Below are positions 1-7,742 of a DNA stretch of 8,529 nt, in pieces. Below the pieces are notes generated by a model. The model searched no databases, had not been told where the DNA came from, and was given only the letters and a program-made list of their open reading frames with translations. The stretch comes from JBBDSH01 sp040905045 (GTDB lineage Bacteria > Pseudomonadota > Gammaproteobacteria > Eutrophobiales > Eutrophobiaceae). Position 1 is the stretch's first letter; every line of letters begins with the position of its first letter. Where the stretch lies: contig JBBDSH010000038.1 in the NCBI GenBank assembly GCA_040905045.1, positions 1-8,529 on the forward strand, written 5' to 3'. A program made the translations under genes and the position numbers.

Positions 1-3
1 GAT

Positions 4-79
4 TGGTGGCCAGGGACAGAATCGAACTGCCGACACGGGGATTTTCAGTCCCCTGCTCTACCGACTGAGCTACCTGGCC
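4..79 (-). tRNA. tRNA-Phe, anticodon GAA
   Basis: Read on the minus strand this folds into a standard 76-base cloverleaf with the 3' CCA encoded. The 7-bp acceptor stem is GGCCAGG/CCTGGCC, the D stem is GCTC/GAGC, the anticodon stem is GGGGA/TCCCC around loop CTGAAAA, and the T stem GGCAG/CTGTC has one G-T wobble around loop TTCGATT. The anticodon GAA lies at 44-46, so it decodes UUC and UUU as phenylalanine. It runs in the same direction as the upstream protein operon (yggX end to tRNA start is 164 bases) and appears to have its own promoter near 209-237. Only three bases follow the CCA in this window, so its terminator or any following gene is not visible. Confidence 0.98.
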
Positions 80-86
80 GAAACAC

Positions 87-107
87 AGTTACAAGTCATA
101 AGTTATA
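87..107 (-). repeat. Heptamer tandem array, left arm (3 units)
   Basis: Three back-to-back 7-base units read on the minus strand: TATAACT (101-107), TATGACT (94-100) and TGTAACT (87-93). They share the consensus TRTNACT with the four-unit array at 164-191, but in the opposite orientation. The array ends eight bases before the 5' end of tRNA-Phe, so it lies in the tRNA precursor leader if transcription begins near 202. The function is unknown. Confidence 0.7.
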
Positions 108-163
108 AGAACGGCTTCGGTAAACGCTTATAATTTATTCAACCTCTGCCCCGTGGTTTCACT

Positions 164-191
164 TGTGACTTGTCACTTGTTACTTGTGACT
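164..191 (+). repeat. Heptamer tandem array, right arm (4 units)
   Basis: Four consecutive units read on the plus strand: TGTGACT, TGTCACT, TGTTACT and TGTGACT, varying only at position 4. A partial unit (ACT) precedes them at 161. The consensus TGTNACT matches the inverted three-unit array at 87-107, so the two arrays could pair into a long imperfect hairpin around about 56 intervening bases. The array lies just downstream of the proposed tRNA-Phe promoter, within the transcribed leader. The function is unknown. Confidence 0.8.
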
Positions 192-208
192 TTACGTGTG
201 AGGAGCGT

Positions 209-237
209 ATTAAACCGGGACAAGGCGGTATAGTCAA
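209..237 (-). promoter_or_regulatory. Sigma70-type promoter for tRNA-Phe
   Basis: On the minus strand, TTGACT (232-237) is followed by a 17-base spacer and TTTAAT (209-214), each one mismatch from the sigma70 consensus and at ideal spacing. It starts only a few bases after the yggX stop, in an otherwise non-coding gap, and points at tRNA-Phe. Transcription would begin near 200-203, giving a 5' leader of roughly 120 bases. The bases after the -10 box (ACGCTCC) are fairly GC-rich, as in discriminators of stringently controlled stable-RNA promoters; that reading is inference. No clear intrinsic terminator separates yggX from this promoter, so read-through could also supply the tRNA. Confidence 0.65.
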
Positions 238-243
238 GCCGGG

Positions 244-507
244 TTACTTTTCCGGCTCGACGTAGTCCTCGGGTGTTGCCGATCCTTCGCCGAAGAAGAA
301 TTTTTCCATTTCCTGTTCCAGAAATTCCCGCGCCTTGGGTTCGATGGGCGTCAGCCGGTATTCATTGATCAGCATGGTCTGGTGGCTCAGCCACATCTGC
401 CAGGCTTCCTGCGACACGTTCTCATAAATCCGCTTGCCGAGTTCTCCGGGGTAGGGCGGGGAGTTGAGTCCTTCCGCTTCTTTCCCGAGTTTCACACATT
501 GCACCAT
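244..507 (-). CDS. yggX: YggX, probable Fe(II)/Fe-S cluster trafficking protein
   Basis: This small cytoplasmic protein of 87 residues matches the YggX family, usually about 90 residues. The family hallmarks are visible: a Cys near the N terminus (C4), the EAEGL block at 10-14, the YPGELGKRIY block from residue 19, EAW with HQTMLINE in the middle, and LEQEM with FFFGE near the C terminus. In enteric bacteria YggX is known to protect Fe-S clusters from oxidative damage and to act in iron handling, and it is under SoxRS control there; no SoxR or SoxS site is claimed here. The ATG is supported by AGGAGAG at 513-519, five bases upstream. It lies 18 bases after mutY, whose product carries a 4Fe-4S cluster and repairs oxidative damage, so co-expression makes functional sense. 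Confidence 0.96.
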   Translation of the reverse strand: MVQCVKLGKEAEGLNSPPYPGELGKRIYENVSQEAWQMWLSHQTMLINEYRLTPIEPKAREFLEQEMEKFFFGEGSATPEDYVEPEK

Positions 508-525
508 GAATACTCTCCTGCACTC

Positions 526-1558
<1,033 letters not shown>

Positions 1559-1569
<11 letters not shown>

Positions 1570-2122
1570 GGGCCAGGGCTTCGATCATTTCAATGGTGTC
1601 CTGCGCCTCGCGCAGCAGCTTGCGCTTGATCAACAGAGGACCGATAACGGGCGGTATCCAGAAATCCGGCTCCATGTCGTAACGGAACCGGAGCAGGCTG
1701 CGGTCATTGTCCAGGGCCTGTGTATACCAGCGGGAACGGCCGGAATGGAAATCGCTCAATTCCGGCACCACCGTGGTCAGAACCGTATCCCGTCCGATTT
1801 CCTCCACGTCCTCGACGATCACGGATTCGAAGCAAAAAAACAGGATGCAGATTTCCGATACCAGCCGGCGGCGAATACCGTCTTCCGCCGGCGCATCCAC
1901 CAGTGAACTTTCGGTGAGCAGATTACTGACACGATGCATGTTGGCGTAGTCGGTAATTATGTCGCGGACGGCTTCCACACGGACCTCGATCTCCATATCC
2001 ATCTCGACGCTGTAGATACCGTCATCGTAGCGGACATCGGAATCGCGCACGGTACCCGCTTCACTGACCGGGAAGAACAGCAATCCCGCGTGAAGCAGCA
2101 GGCAGGCATGCCACGGGAACAT
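1559..2122 (-). CDS. Exported SRPBCC (START/Coq10-like) family protein
   Basis: The 187 residues look like a single SRPBCC-fold domain, a helix-grip lipid or hydrophobe binding fold, spanning roughly residues 36-185. Supporting features are the early block with VRDIITDYANMHRV, alternating beta segments in the middle, WYTQALDNDRSLLRFRYDM, and a long C-terminal helix (LLREAQDTIEMIEALARE). Residues 1-22 form a hydrophobic segment ending SEA-G, compatible with a signal peptide cut after A22, although the usual basic N-region is absent, so export is tentative. The ATG is the only reasonable start; upstream in-frame codons offer none, and the ribosome site is weak. It sits 43 bases after the AsmA gene and overlaps mutY by 11 bases. 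The ligand and role are unknown; its place beside AsmA hints at envelope lipid work, which is inference only. Confidence 0.75.
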
Positions 2123-2165
2123 GAATTCAGTCCGTTGCGGGATTTCTGTTTCCGGATTGCATCGG

Positions 2166-5100
2166 CTACTGGAACAATCCCTTCAGACCTTCCTTCAGCT
2201 TGTCTTCCAGTTCCTTTTGCGGATCCTTCTTCTGCGGTTCTTGTTCCTGTGGTGCCTGTTCCTGTTCCTGCTTCGGCTGTGCCTGCTGTTGCGTGGTATC
2301 GGCCGGCTGTTGTTGCCGCCCGCCGCCGAGCGCCTTCTCCAGCGCTTCCTTGATCTTTTCGGATCCGCCCTTGCGCAAGGCCTCCTTCAGTAAAGAGCCG
2401 TAATCCGGCCGGCAGTCCGGCATGTTCATGTTGCCGCGACACTGGAGCGCTATACTGTAGCCGCCAATGTTATAACGCTGCTCTTCCCGCTCGGTGGTTT
2501 CTTCAATGACATCCACCATCATGTCGTATTTGATGGTGTCGTTATTCAGATTGGCCACCATGCCCTTGCCGGTGATCCGGAAACCCGGTGACAGAATCAC
2601 AAGATCATTATTATCGATCACGCCGGACTTGACATTCAGGGTGGCGGTGAGCCGATCGAACGGTGTCCGTTCGCCGCGATCGATCTTGCCGATGCGCTTG
2701 CTTTCCAGAATGATTTCCGCCTGTTCCAGCACCTTGCGTACGTCCACACCCACCAGAACGCCGTCCTCCACCCTGAGATCGATTTTTCCGTTCAGGGATT
2801 TCTTCATGATGTCCGTGTTATCGCCGCTGGTGTTCAGGTTCAGATCAATAAAGCTGCGGCCGTGCAACTGCGCCTCGCCGGTATCGCTGAAATCCAGAAG
2901 CAACGGTTCCATCTGAACGCCGTCGAGCTTCGAAGTCACGGTCAGTTTCGGCGTCTTGCCTTTGGCATTCAGGTTGATGCGGCCGCTGTAGGTGCCCTGG
3001 TAAAGATTCGCGGACAGGGGATCCAGCTTGATGACGCCGTCCTTGCCTTCCAGGCGCAGAATAACGTCGGTGAGATTGATTTTCGAAACGGTGAGGGCGC
3101 CGGCCTTGAGATCGACGACTGCGTCAATGGCACGCAGTGTCTCCACCGGCAATTGCGCCGCGGCCCCGGCGGCGGTCTCGGGCGTGGCCGGTTTGTCTTC
3201 CGCTTCCGGCGGCAGATAGTCGTCCAGGTTGATTCGATCAATATTGATATCCGCGCGCAACGCCCGCTTCTCAAGATCGGTGATTCCGGCCTTGCCGCTG
3301 AGGCTGGTTTCATCCAGAGTCAGCGCCAGATTTTCCAGATTGATGTGTTTGGTGGAACCGTCGAAATCGGTACTCACCGCCACCTTGCGGAGAACCTGTT
3401 TATTGGCTGTTTCCGGCGGCTCCATATTCAACTGCCCCATGAGCCTGCGCAGGTTGAACGGCGCCACCGTCACCCGGCCGCTGAAGGCCGGCGCCTCCTG
3501 TATATCGCGGGCACTGATCCGGCCTTTGACATCCAGACCCAGGCCGTTGAGAGTGAAATCGTCCACATCCAGTTGTCCCTTTTCCAGATTGAAGCGGCTC
3601 GCCGCGTTCAGCGTCACATCCACCGGCGAATCGGGAATATCCTTGCCGGCCAGACGCATCCTGAGAGACAACGGTTTCAGGTTCAGATCCGTGCGGCTGC
3701 CGCCGACGCCGGCATCCAGTGCCAGGGACTGCATGACGGCGCCCAGGTCCGGTTGATCCAGGGCGGTCAATAACGCGCCGGGCTGCCCGCTGCGGAGACT
3801 CAGGTTGCCCTGCATGGTGCCCCCGGCATCCTGCATGTTACGGGCCTTGAGATTGCCAGTCAGCTTGATGCCGAGTGTGTCGATATCGAGATCGGGCACG
3901 TTGATATCGCCGCTTTTCATGTCCGCGTTGAAAGCGGTCTTCACGGAAAACGCCCGCTCAGGCAGGGAACGGAGTTTACGGCCGTAAACCGCCAGAGGCG
4001 CTTCCTTGCCGCCCTGCACCTGGCCGACCACCTGCATGAGTGTCGGCAGGTCGGGGCCGGCGGCGCTCAGTTCACCTTCAACCGCCGGGGTTTGTGACTG
4101 GATATTGCGCGCCTTGAGGAAGCCCTCGATGGTCGCGCCCAGGAGCCTGGCCTTGAGCTCCGGCACATTCACGTCACCGCGCTGCATGTCCATATCGACG
4201 CGGGTATTCAGGGTAATGGACTTGTCCGGCAGGGCCGCCAGCTGCGACGCCAGCGGTTCCACCTCCAGCAGCCGGAAGGGCAGGGAAAGATCCTCGCCTT
4301 TCACGTCAAGCCGGCCGGCAACGGAAGGCGCGGGCGTTGATATGCGGCCCGCCTCCAGTTCGCCCTTGACCGAGGTACCCAGGGCATTCACGTCCAGATC
4401 ACTGATACGAATGCTGTCCGCCTTCATGTCCACATTAACGACGGTATTCATTTCCATGCGCGCCTGCCCGCCCGGCAGCCGGTCGCTGCGGATATTGCTG
4501 GTCAGCCGCAGGGGTTTGATCTCATAGCGCTTGCCGTCCAGGTCGTAATTCAGGGTGCCGGTCAGATTCAGGTCCGCGGCCAGTTCGGGGGCGGTGGATT
4601 CGGCTTCCAGGGACAGATTCAGGTCGATGGGATCGCCGTAGGTCAGCTCCCCGGTGGCGGCATTCAGGTTGCGGATGACATGGCGGGCACCGGCGGCACG
4701 ATCATGGTAACTGAAGGAGGCATTCTGTATGTCCACGCCGCCCAGCACCACCGCCGCCAGGGGTAGTTGCCGGCGTTCGGCCGGCTCTTCACCGGCCAGG
4801 TCCGCCCAGTTGCTGCGGCCGTCCTTGTCCACGGCCAGGTTCACCACCAGACCGTGAATATGGACGGTGTCGATCTCGTAGCGGCCCTGCAGCATCGGTA
4901 TCAGCTTGATGCGGAAGTTCGCATAATCCGTATGGAAAAAGGGTTCGTCACCGAAACCGGCGGCGTTACCCATGGTGACATCGGCCACTTCCACACCCAG
5001 CCACGGGTAATACGTCAGGGACAGATCGCCCTGCAGGGACAGCGTCCGTCCCGTGCGTTTCTCGAACTGATCCGCAATCCAGTCCTTGTGTTCGTTGGGA

Positions 5101-5189
5101 TCCAGGGTTGCGACCGCAACCACCACGGCCAGCACCACAATCAGCAGCAAAGCGGCCAGGCCGAGCAACCATTTCAACAGTCGTTTCAT
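2166..5189 (-). CDS. AsmA family protein, inner-membrane anchored, periplasmic
   Basis: This 1007-residue protein has one N-terminal membrane anchor (about 4-28, after MKR) followed by a beta-rich periplasmic body. Its start is typical of AsmA: DWIADQFEKRTGRTLSLQGD, then YPWLGVEVADVTMGNAAGF. The GVDVRKVLEQAE block at 814-825 is typical of the AsmA C-terminal region. E. coli AsmA is 617 residues, so this is a long member. At least four related segments (about 259-308, 339-388, 428-477, 539-590) share a pattern of acidic beta strand, LG, then G-x-[IL]-x-A-R and G-x-[LV], consistent with the repeating beta-groove architecture proposed for AsmA-like proteins that carry phospholipid towards the outer membrane. 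The last 50 residues are a Gln/Glu/Lys-rich tail ending in a short amphipathic helix (KGLFQ). Cys917 and Cys926 could form a disulfide. The ATG follows the argH TAA directly, with CAGGTG as a possible ribosome site. Confidence 0.93.
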   Translation of the reverse strand: MKRLLKWLLGLAALLLIVVLAVVVAVATLDPNEHKDWIADQFEKRTGRTLSLQGDLSLTYYPWLGVEVADVTMGNAAGFGDEPFFHTDYANFRIKLIPMLQGRYEIDTVHIHGLVVNLAVDKDGRSNWADLAGEEPAERRQLPLAAVVLGGVDIQNASFSYHDRAAGARHVIRNLNAATGELTYGDPIDLNLSLEAESTAPELAADLNLTGTLNYDLDGKRYEIKPLRLTSNIRSDRLPGGQARMEMNTVVNVDMKADSIRISDLDVNALGTSVKGELEAGRISTPAPSVAGRLDVKGEDLSLPFRLLEVEPLASQLAALPDKSITLNTRVDMDMQRGDVNVPELKARLLGATIEGFLKARNIQSQTPAVEGELSAAGPDLPTLMQVVGQVQGGKEAPLAVYGRKLRSLPERAFSVKTAFNADMKSGDINVPDLDIDTLGIKLTGNLKARNMQDAGGTMQGNLSLRSGQPGALLTALDQPDLGAVMQSLALDAGVGGSRTDLNLKPLSLRMRLAGKDIPDSPVDVTLNAASRFNLEKGQLDVDDFTLNGLGLDVKGRISARDIQEAPAFSGRVTVAPFNLRRLMGQLNMEPPETANKQVLRKVAVSTDFDGSTKHINLENLALTLDETSLSGKAGITDLEKRALRADINIDRINLDDYLPPEAEDKPATPETAAGAAAQLPVETLRAIDAVVDLKAGALTVSKINLTDVILRLEGKDGVIKLDPLSANLYQGTYSGRINLNAKGKTPKLTVTSKLDGVQMEPLLLDFSDTGEAQLHGRSFIDLNLNTSGDNTDIMKKSLNGKIDLRVEDGVLVGVDVRKVLEQAEIILESKRIGKIDRGERTPFDRLTATLNVKSGVIDNNDLVILSPGFRITGKGMVANLNNDTIKYDMMVDVIEETTEREEQRYNIGGYSIALQCRGNMNMPDCRPDYGSLLKEALRKGGSEKIKEALEKALGGGRQQQPADTTQQQAQPKQEQEQAPQEQEPQKKDPQKELEDKLKEGLKGLFQ

Positions 5190-6608
5190 TTATTTCACCT
5201 GTAGTGCGTCCAACAGGGCCTGAATATGATCCCGCGCCCGCGCCACCGCTTCGTGAACCCGCACCGGGGCGGTGCCGCCGACGTGTTTCCGGGAGCCGAC
5301 CGAACCCTGCAATGTAAGATAGTCAAACACATCCTCTTCAATACCGTCACTGAAGCCCCGCAATTCCTCCAGGCTCAGTTCCGGGATATCACGGCCGTTG
5401 TCGATGGCGTACTGAACCACCTTGCCGACCACGGCATGGGCGTCCCGGAACGGCACATCGTGGCGAACCAGATAATCCGCCAGATCCGTGGCCGTGACGA
5501 AACCCCGGCCGGCCGCCTCCCGCATGCGATCCCGGTCGACCCGGATCGCCGGCAGCATGCCGGCGTAGGCGGCCAGGCAGGCCCGCACCGTATCCACGGC
5601 GTCGAACAGGGGCTGCTTGTCTTCCTGGTTGTCGCGATTATACGCCAGGGGCTGGGATTTCATCAGGGTCAACAGGGCGGTCAGATCGCCGTAGACGCGA
5701 CCGGTCTTGCCGCGTACCAGTTCCGGTATATCCGGGTTTTTCTTTTGCGGCATGATGGACGAACCGGTGCAATAGGCGTCCGACAACTCGATGAATCCGA
5801 ACAGCGAGGAATTCCACAGCACCAGTTCCTCGGAAAAACGGGACAGATGCATCATGATGAGCGAGGCGGCGGCGCAGAATTCAATGGCGAAATCCCGGTC
5901 GCTGACCGCGTCCAGGGAATTGTCGGCGACGCCGTCAAAGCCGAGCAGTTCGGCGGTACAAACACGGTCGATGGGAAAGCTTGTTCCGGCCAGGGCGGCG
6001 GCGCCCAGGGGCAGAATATTGATCCGCCGCCGGCAATCGGCCAGTCGTGCTTCATCCCGCTTGAGCATTTCATACCAGGCGAGCATGTGATGGCCGAAGG
6101 TCACCGGCTGGGCCGCCTGCATGTGCGTCATGCCCGGCATAATGGTGTCGGCCTCCTGTTCGGCCAGGTCCGCCAACCGTGACATGACCGCCGCCAGTCC
6201 GGCCCGGATATCGTCCACTTCATCCCGGAGATAGAGCCGCATATCGGTGGCAATCTGGTCGTTTCTTGACCTGCCGGTATGCAGTTTCTTGCCGACATCG
6301 CCGATGCGTTCCACCAGGGCCGCTTCGATATTCATGTGGACGTCTTCCAGTTCCTGCTTCCACTGGAACCGGCCGGCGGAAATCTCCTGCTCTATTTCTT
6401 CGAGACCTTTTATAATGGTGGCGGCGTCGCCCTTGCCCAGAACACCGGTTTTTTCAAGCATGCGGACGTGCGCGATGGATCCGGCAATATCGTGCCGGTA
6501 CAGACGTTTATCAAAGGAGACGGATTCGGTGAACTGCTCGACGAATGCATCGGTCGCCTCGTTGAATCGACCGCCCCAGGGCTTTACTGTAGTCTGTCCG
6601 GATGTCAT
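5190..6608 (-). CDS. argH: Argininosuccinate lyase
   Basis: ArgH catalyses the last step of arginine synthesis, splitting argininosuccinate into arginine and fumarate in the cytoplasm. The 472 residues cover the whole aspartase/fumarase-superfamily fold (E. coli 457). The family blocks are all present: WGGRF at 11-15, HTGRSRND at 110-117, the catalytic-base region THMQAAQPVTFGHH starting at 161 (His162), and the superfamily signature GSSIMPQKKNPD at 282-293 with the active-site serine pair 283/284. The ATG at 6608 gives a somewhat long N terminus before WGGRF and lacks a clear ribosome site, but no better in-frame start lies between it and WGGRF. It is the first gene of the minus-strand operon, is divergent from algZ across 78 bases, and its stop TAA touches the AsmA ATG. 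Confidence 0.98.
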   Translation of the reverse strand: MTSGQTTVKPWGGRFNEATDAFVEQFTESVSFDKRLYRHDIAGSIAHVRMLEKTGVLGKGDAATIIKGLEEIEQEISAGRFQWKQELEDVHMNIEAALVERIGDVGKKLHTGRSRNDQIATDMRLYLRDEVDDIRAGLAAVMSRLADLAEQEADTIMPGMTHMQAAQPVTFGHHMLAWYEMLKRDEARLADCRRRINILPLGAAALAGTSFPIDRVCTAELLGFDGVADNSLDAVSDRDFAIEFCAAASLIMMHLSRFSEELVLWNSSLFGFIELSDAYCTGSSIMPQKKNPDIPELVRGKTGRVYGDLTALLTLMKSQPLAYNRDNQEDKQPLFDAVDTVRACLAAYAGMLPAIRVDRDRMREAAGRGFVTATDLADYLVRHDVPFRDAHAVVGKVVQYAIDNGRDIPELSLEELRGFSDGIEEDVFDYLTLQGSVGSRKHVGGTAPVRVHEAVARARDHIQALLDALQVK

Positions 6609-6623
6609 TTCAGGGCCAGTATC

Positions 6624-6651
6624 TTGAGAGAATGTCGATAGACAGTATAAC
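6624..6651 (+). promoter_or_regulatory. Sigma70-type promoter for algZ-algR
   Basis: TTGAGA (6624-6629), a 16-base spacer and TATAAC (6646-6651) form a good sigma70-type match, four of six and five of six bases respectively. Transcription would start near 6658, giving a leader of about 29 bases before the GTG of algZ. The spacer holds a small dyad TGTC-GATA-GACA (6633-6644). The -10 box overlaps the opposing -10 proposed for argH. Prediction from sequence only. Confidence 0.55.
6644..6649 (-). promoter_or_regulatory. Probable -10 box of the argH operon promoter
   Basis: On the minus strand the hexamer is TATACT, one mismatch from the sigma70 consensus. It would place the transcript start near 6637, about 29 bases before the argH ATG. 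No good -35 is present: at 16-base spacing the hexamer is TTCGGG, matching only the first two consensus bases. The promoter may therefore be weak or need an activator. It overlaps the algZ -10 box, so the two promoters probably cannot be occupied at once. Confidence 0.45.
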
Positions 6652-6665
6652 CGATCGTTGGTGTT

Positions 6666-6675
6666 CCCGAACGGG
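6666..6675 (-). promoter_or_regulatory. AlgR-box-like palindrome CCCGTTCGGG
   Basis: This 10-base inverted repeat lies in the argH-algZ control region. Its minus-strand reading contains CCGTTCGGG, seven of nine identical to the AlgR core CCGTTCGTC known from Pseudomonas aeruginosa. It sits where the argH -35 box should be, and in the untranslated leader of algZ. It could be an autoregulatory site for the AlgR homologue encoded here. A short GC-rich match can arise by chance; a CCCGTTCGGG also occurs inside mutY near 1044-1053. Confidence 0.3.
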
Positions 6676-6686
6676 CATTTAGTTCA

Positions 6687-7742
6687 GTGGCCAGGTCAAC
6701 AGAGAACCGCGGTTCCTTCCTGCCGGACTTCTGCGGCGCGCGAACCGTATTCGTCGTCATCCTCATCGCCGAACTGCTGGCCATCGTCCTGACCCTGGCC
6801 CGGACGCCGGCCCTGGACCGGGACAGGTTGATCGACCTGGCCCTGTATTCCCTGTTCATTCAGTGGGCGGCACTGAGCTGTCTTGCCGTACTCTGCATTT
6901 TCCGCAAACACCTTAATGCATTCGGCGACATCAAGGTAGGACTGATCAGCTATCTGATCACGCAATTGACCACCCTGCTGGTGGCGGAACTGGCTTGGTG
7001 GACGCAGCATTTTGTGACGCCGATGAGCGGCACGAGCATGGCGCACTACGATTACCTGTTGCGGGTCATGTGCATCAGCGCCATCGTCTGGGCCATGGCG
7101 CTGCGTTATTTTTACGTTCAATATCAACTGCGGAAACAGATCGTCGCCGAGGCCGACTCCCGTTACCAGGCACTGCAGGCCCGCATCAAACCCCATTTTC
7201 TCTTCAACTCCATGAACACCATTGCCAGTCTGGTCCGCCGCAATCCCGCCTCGGCGGAACAGGTGGTCGAGGATCTGGCCGAATTGTTCCGGGTCACCCT
7301 GAAGGAACAGCAAAAGGCTTCCACGCTGGAACAGGAACTGGAACTGTGCCGGCGCTATCTGCGCATCGAGGAACTGCGCCTGGGCGATCGCCTGCGGGTG
7401 GAATGGCGGGTCGGCGATCTGCCCGGCAATCTTGAACTGCCGGCCCTGATCCTGCAGCCCCTGCTGGAGAACGCCATTTATCACGGCATCGAGCGACTGC
7501 CCGAGGGCGGTGTCATTCAACTGCGCGGCGAAATCAGGCCCGATGTGGTATTGATACACATTGATAATCCGGTTACAGCAGACAGCGGTGAACAGGCCGG
7601 CAACCGCATTGCGCAGGAAAACATCCGGGAGCGGCTTGCCGCGTTTTTCCAGACAGCCGATCCGCTCAGGATCAGCCGGGATGACAACCATTATTCCGTC
7701 ACCGTTACGATACCCCGAAAGAATGAAGATACTCATCGTTGA
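6687..7742 (+). CDS. algZ: AlgZ/FimS-type membrane sensor histidine kinase
   Basis: The 351-residue protein is a LytS/YehU-class histidine kinase and the presumed partner of the AlgR homologue encoded next. It has four predicted membrane helices (about 20-38, 50-72, 83-104, 122-144), a short linker, then the His_kinase domain with the phosphoacceptor His170 in RIKPHFLFNSMNTIASL, and a HATPase domain with an N-box PLLENAIYHG (Asn262). The later ATP-binding motifs are degenerate: HIDNP stands where DNG-type motifs are usual, and GNRIAQENIRERL (305 on) replaces the common G-x-G-x-G-L-x-N, as known for AlgZ proteins. The start is GTG at 6687; an in-frame stop at 6648-6650 excludes a longer form with ATG, and the ribosome site is weak. 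In Pseudomonas this kinase affects type IV pili, alginate and virulence; here the output is unknown. Confidence 0.93.
   Translation: MARSTENRGSFLPDFCGARTVFVVILIAELLAIVLTLARTPALDRDRLIDLALYSLFIQWAALSCLAVLCIFRKHLNAFGDIKVGLISYLITQLTTLLVAELAWWTQHFVTPMSGTSMAHYDYLLRVMCISAIVWAMALRYFYVQYQLRKQIVAEADSRYQALQARIKPHFLFNSMNTIASLVRRNPASAEQVVEDLAELFRVTLKEQQKASTLEQELELCRRYLRIEELRLGDRLRVEWRVGDLPGNLELPALILQPLLENAIYHGIERLPEGGVIQLRGEIRPDVVLIHIDNPVTADSGEQAGNRIAQENIRERLAAFFQTADPLRISRDDNHYSVTVTIPRKNEDTHR

Noticed and set aside
96..124. Second tRNA-Phe promoter TTTACC-N17-TTATGA closer to the tRNA
   Set aside because: The -10 match is poor and lies within the heptamer array; the promoter at 209-237 is far better. It remains a weak possibility.
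80..243. Intrinsic terminator for yggX
   Set aside because: No GC-rich stem followed by a U-run is visible on the minus strand; CCCGGC and CCCGGT near the stop are direct, not inverted, repeats.
2166..2330. Frameshift or junk sequence at the AsmA C terminus
   Set aside because: The Gln/Glu-rich tail stays in frame and ends in an amphipathic helix with KGLFQ, which looks like a genuine AsmA-type end.
5226..6182. Open frame of 318 codons on the plus strand across argH
   Set aside because: It mirrors the codon structure of argH on the opposite strand and has no recognisable domain or start signal.
6666..6675. CCCGAACGGG as an RNA hairpin or terminator
   Set aside because: Only two bases separate the arms, too few for a stable loop; it is better viewed as a DNA dyad.
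7561..7722. Possible 54-residue N-terminal extension of AlgR
   Set aside because: The receiver domain starts exactly at MKILIVDDE (ATG at 7723); the extension is just algZ sequence read in another frame.
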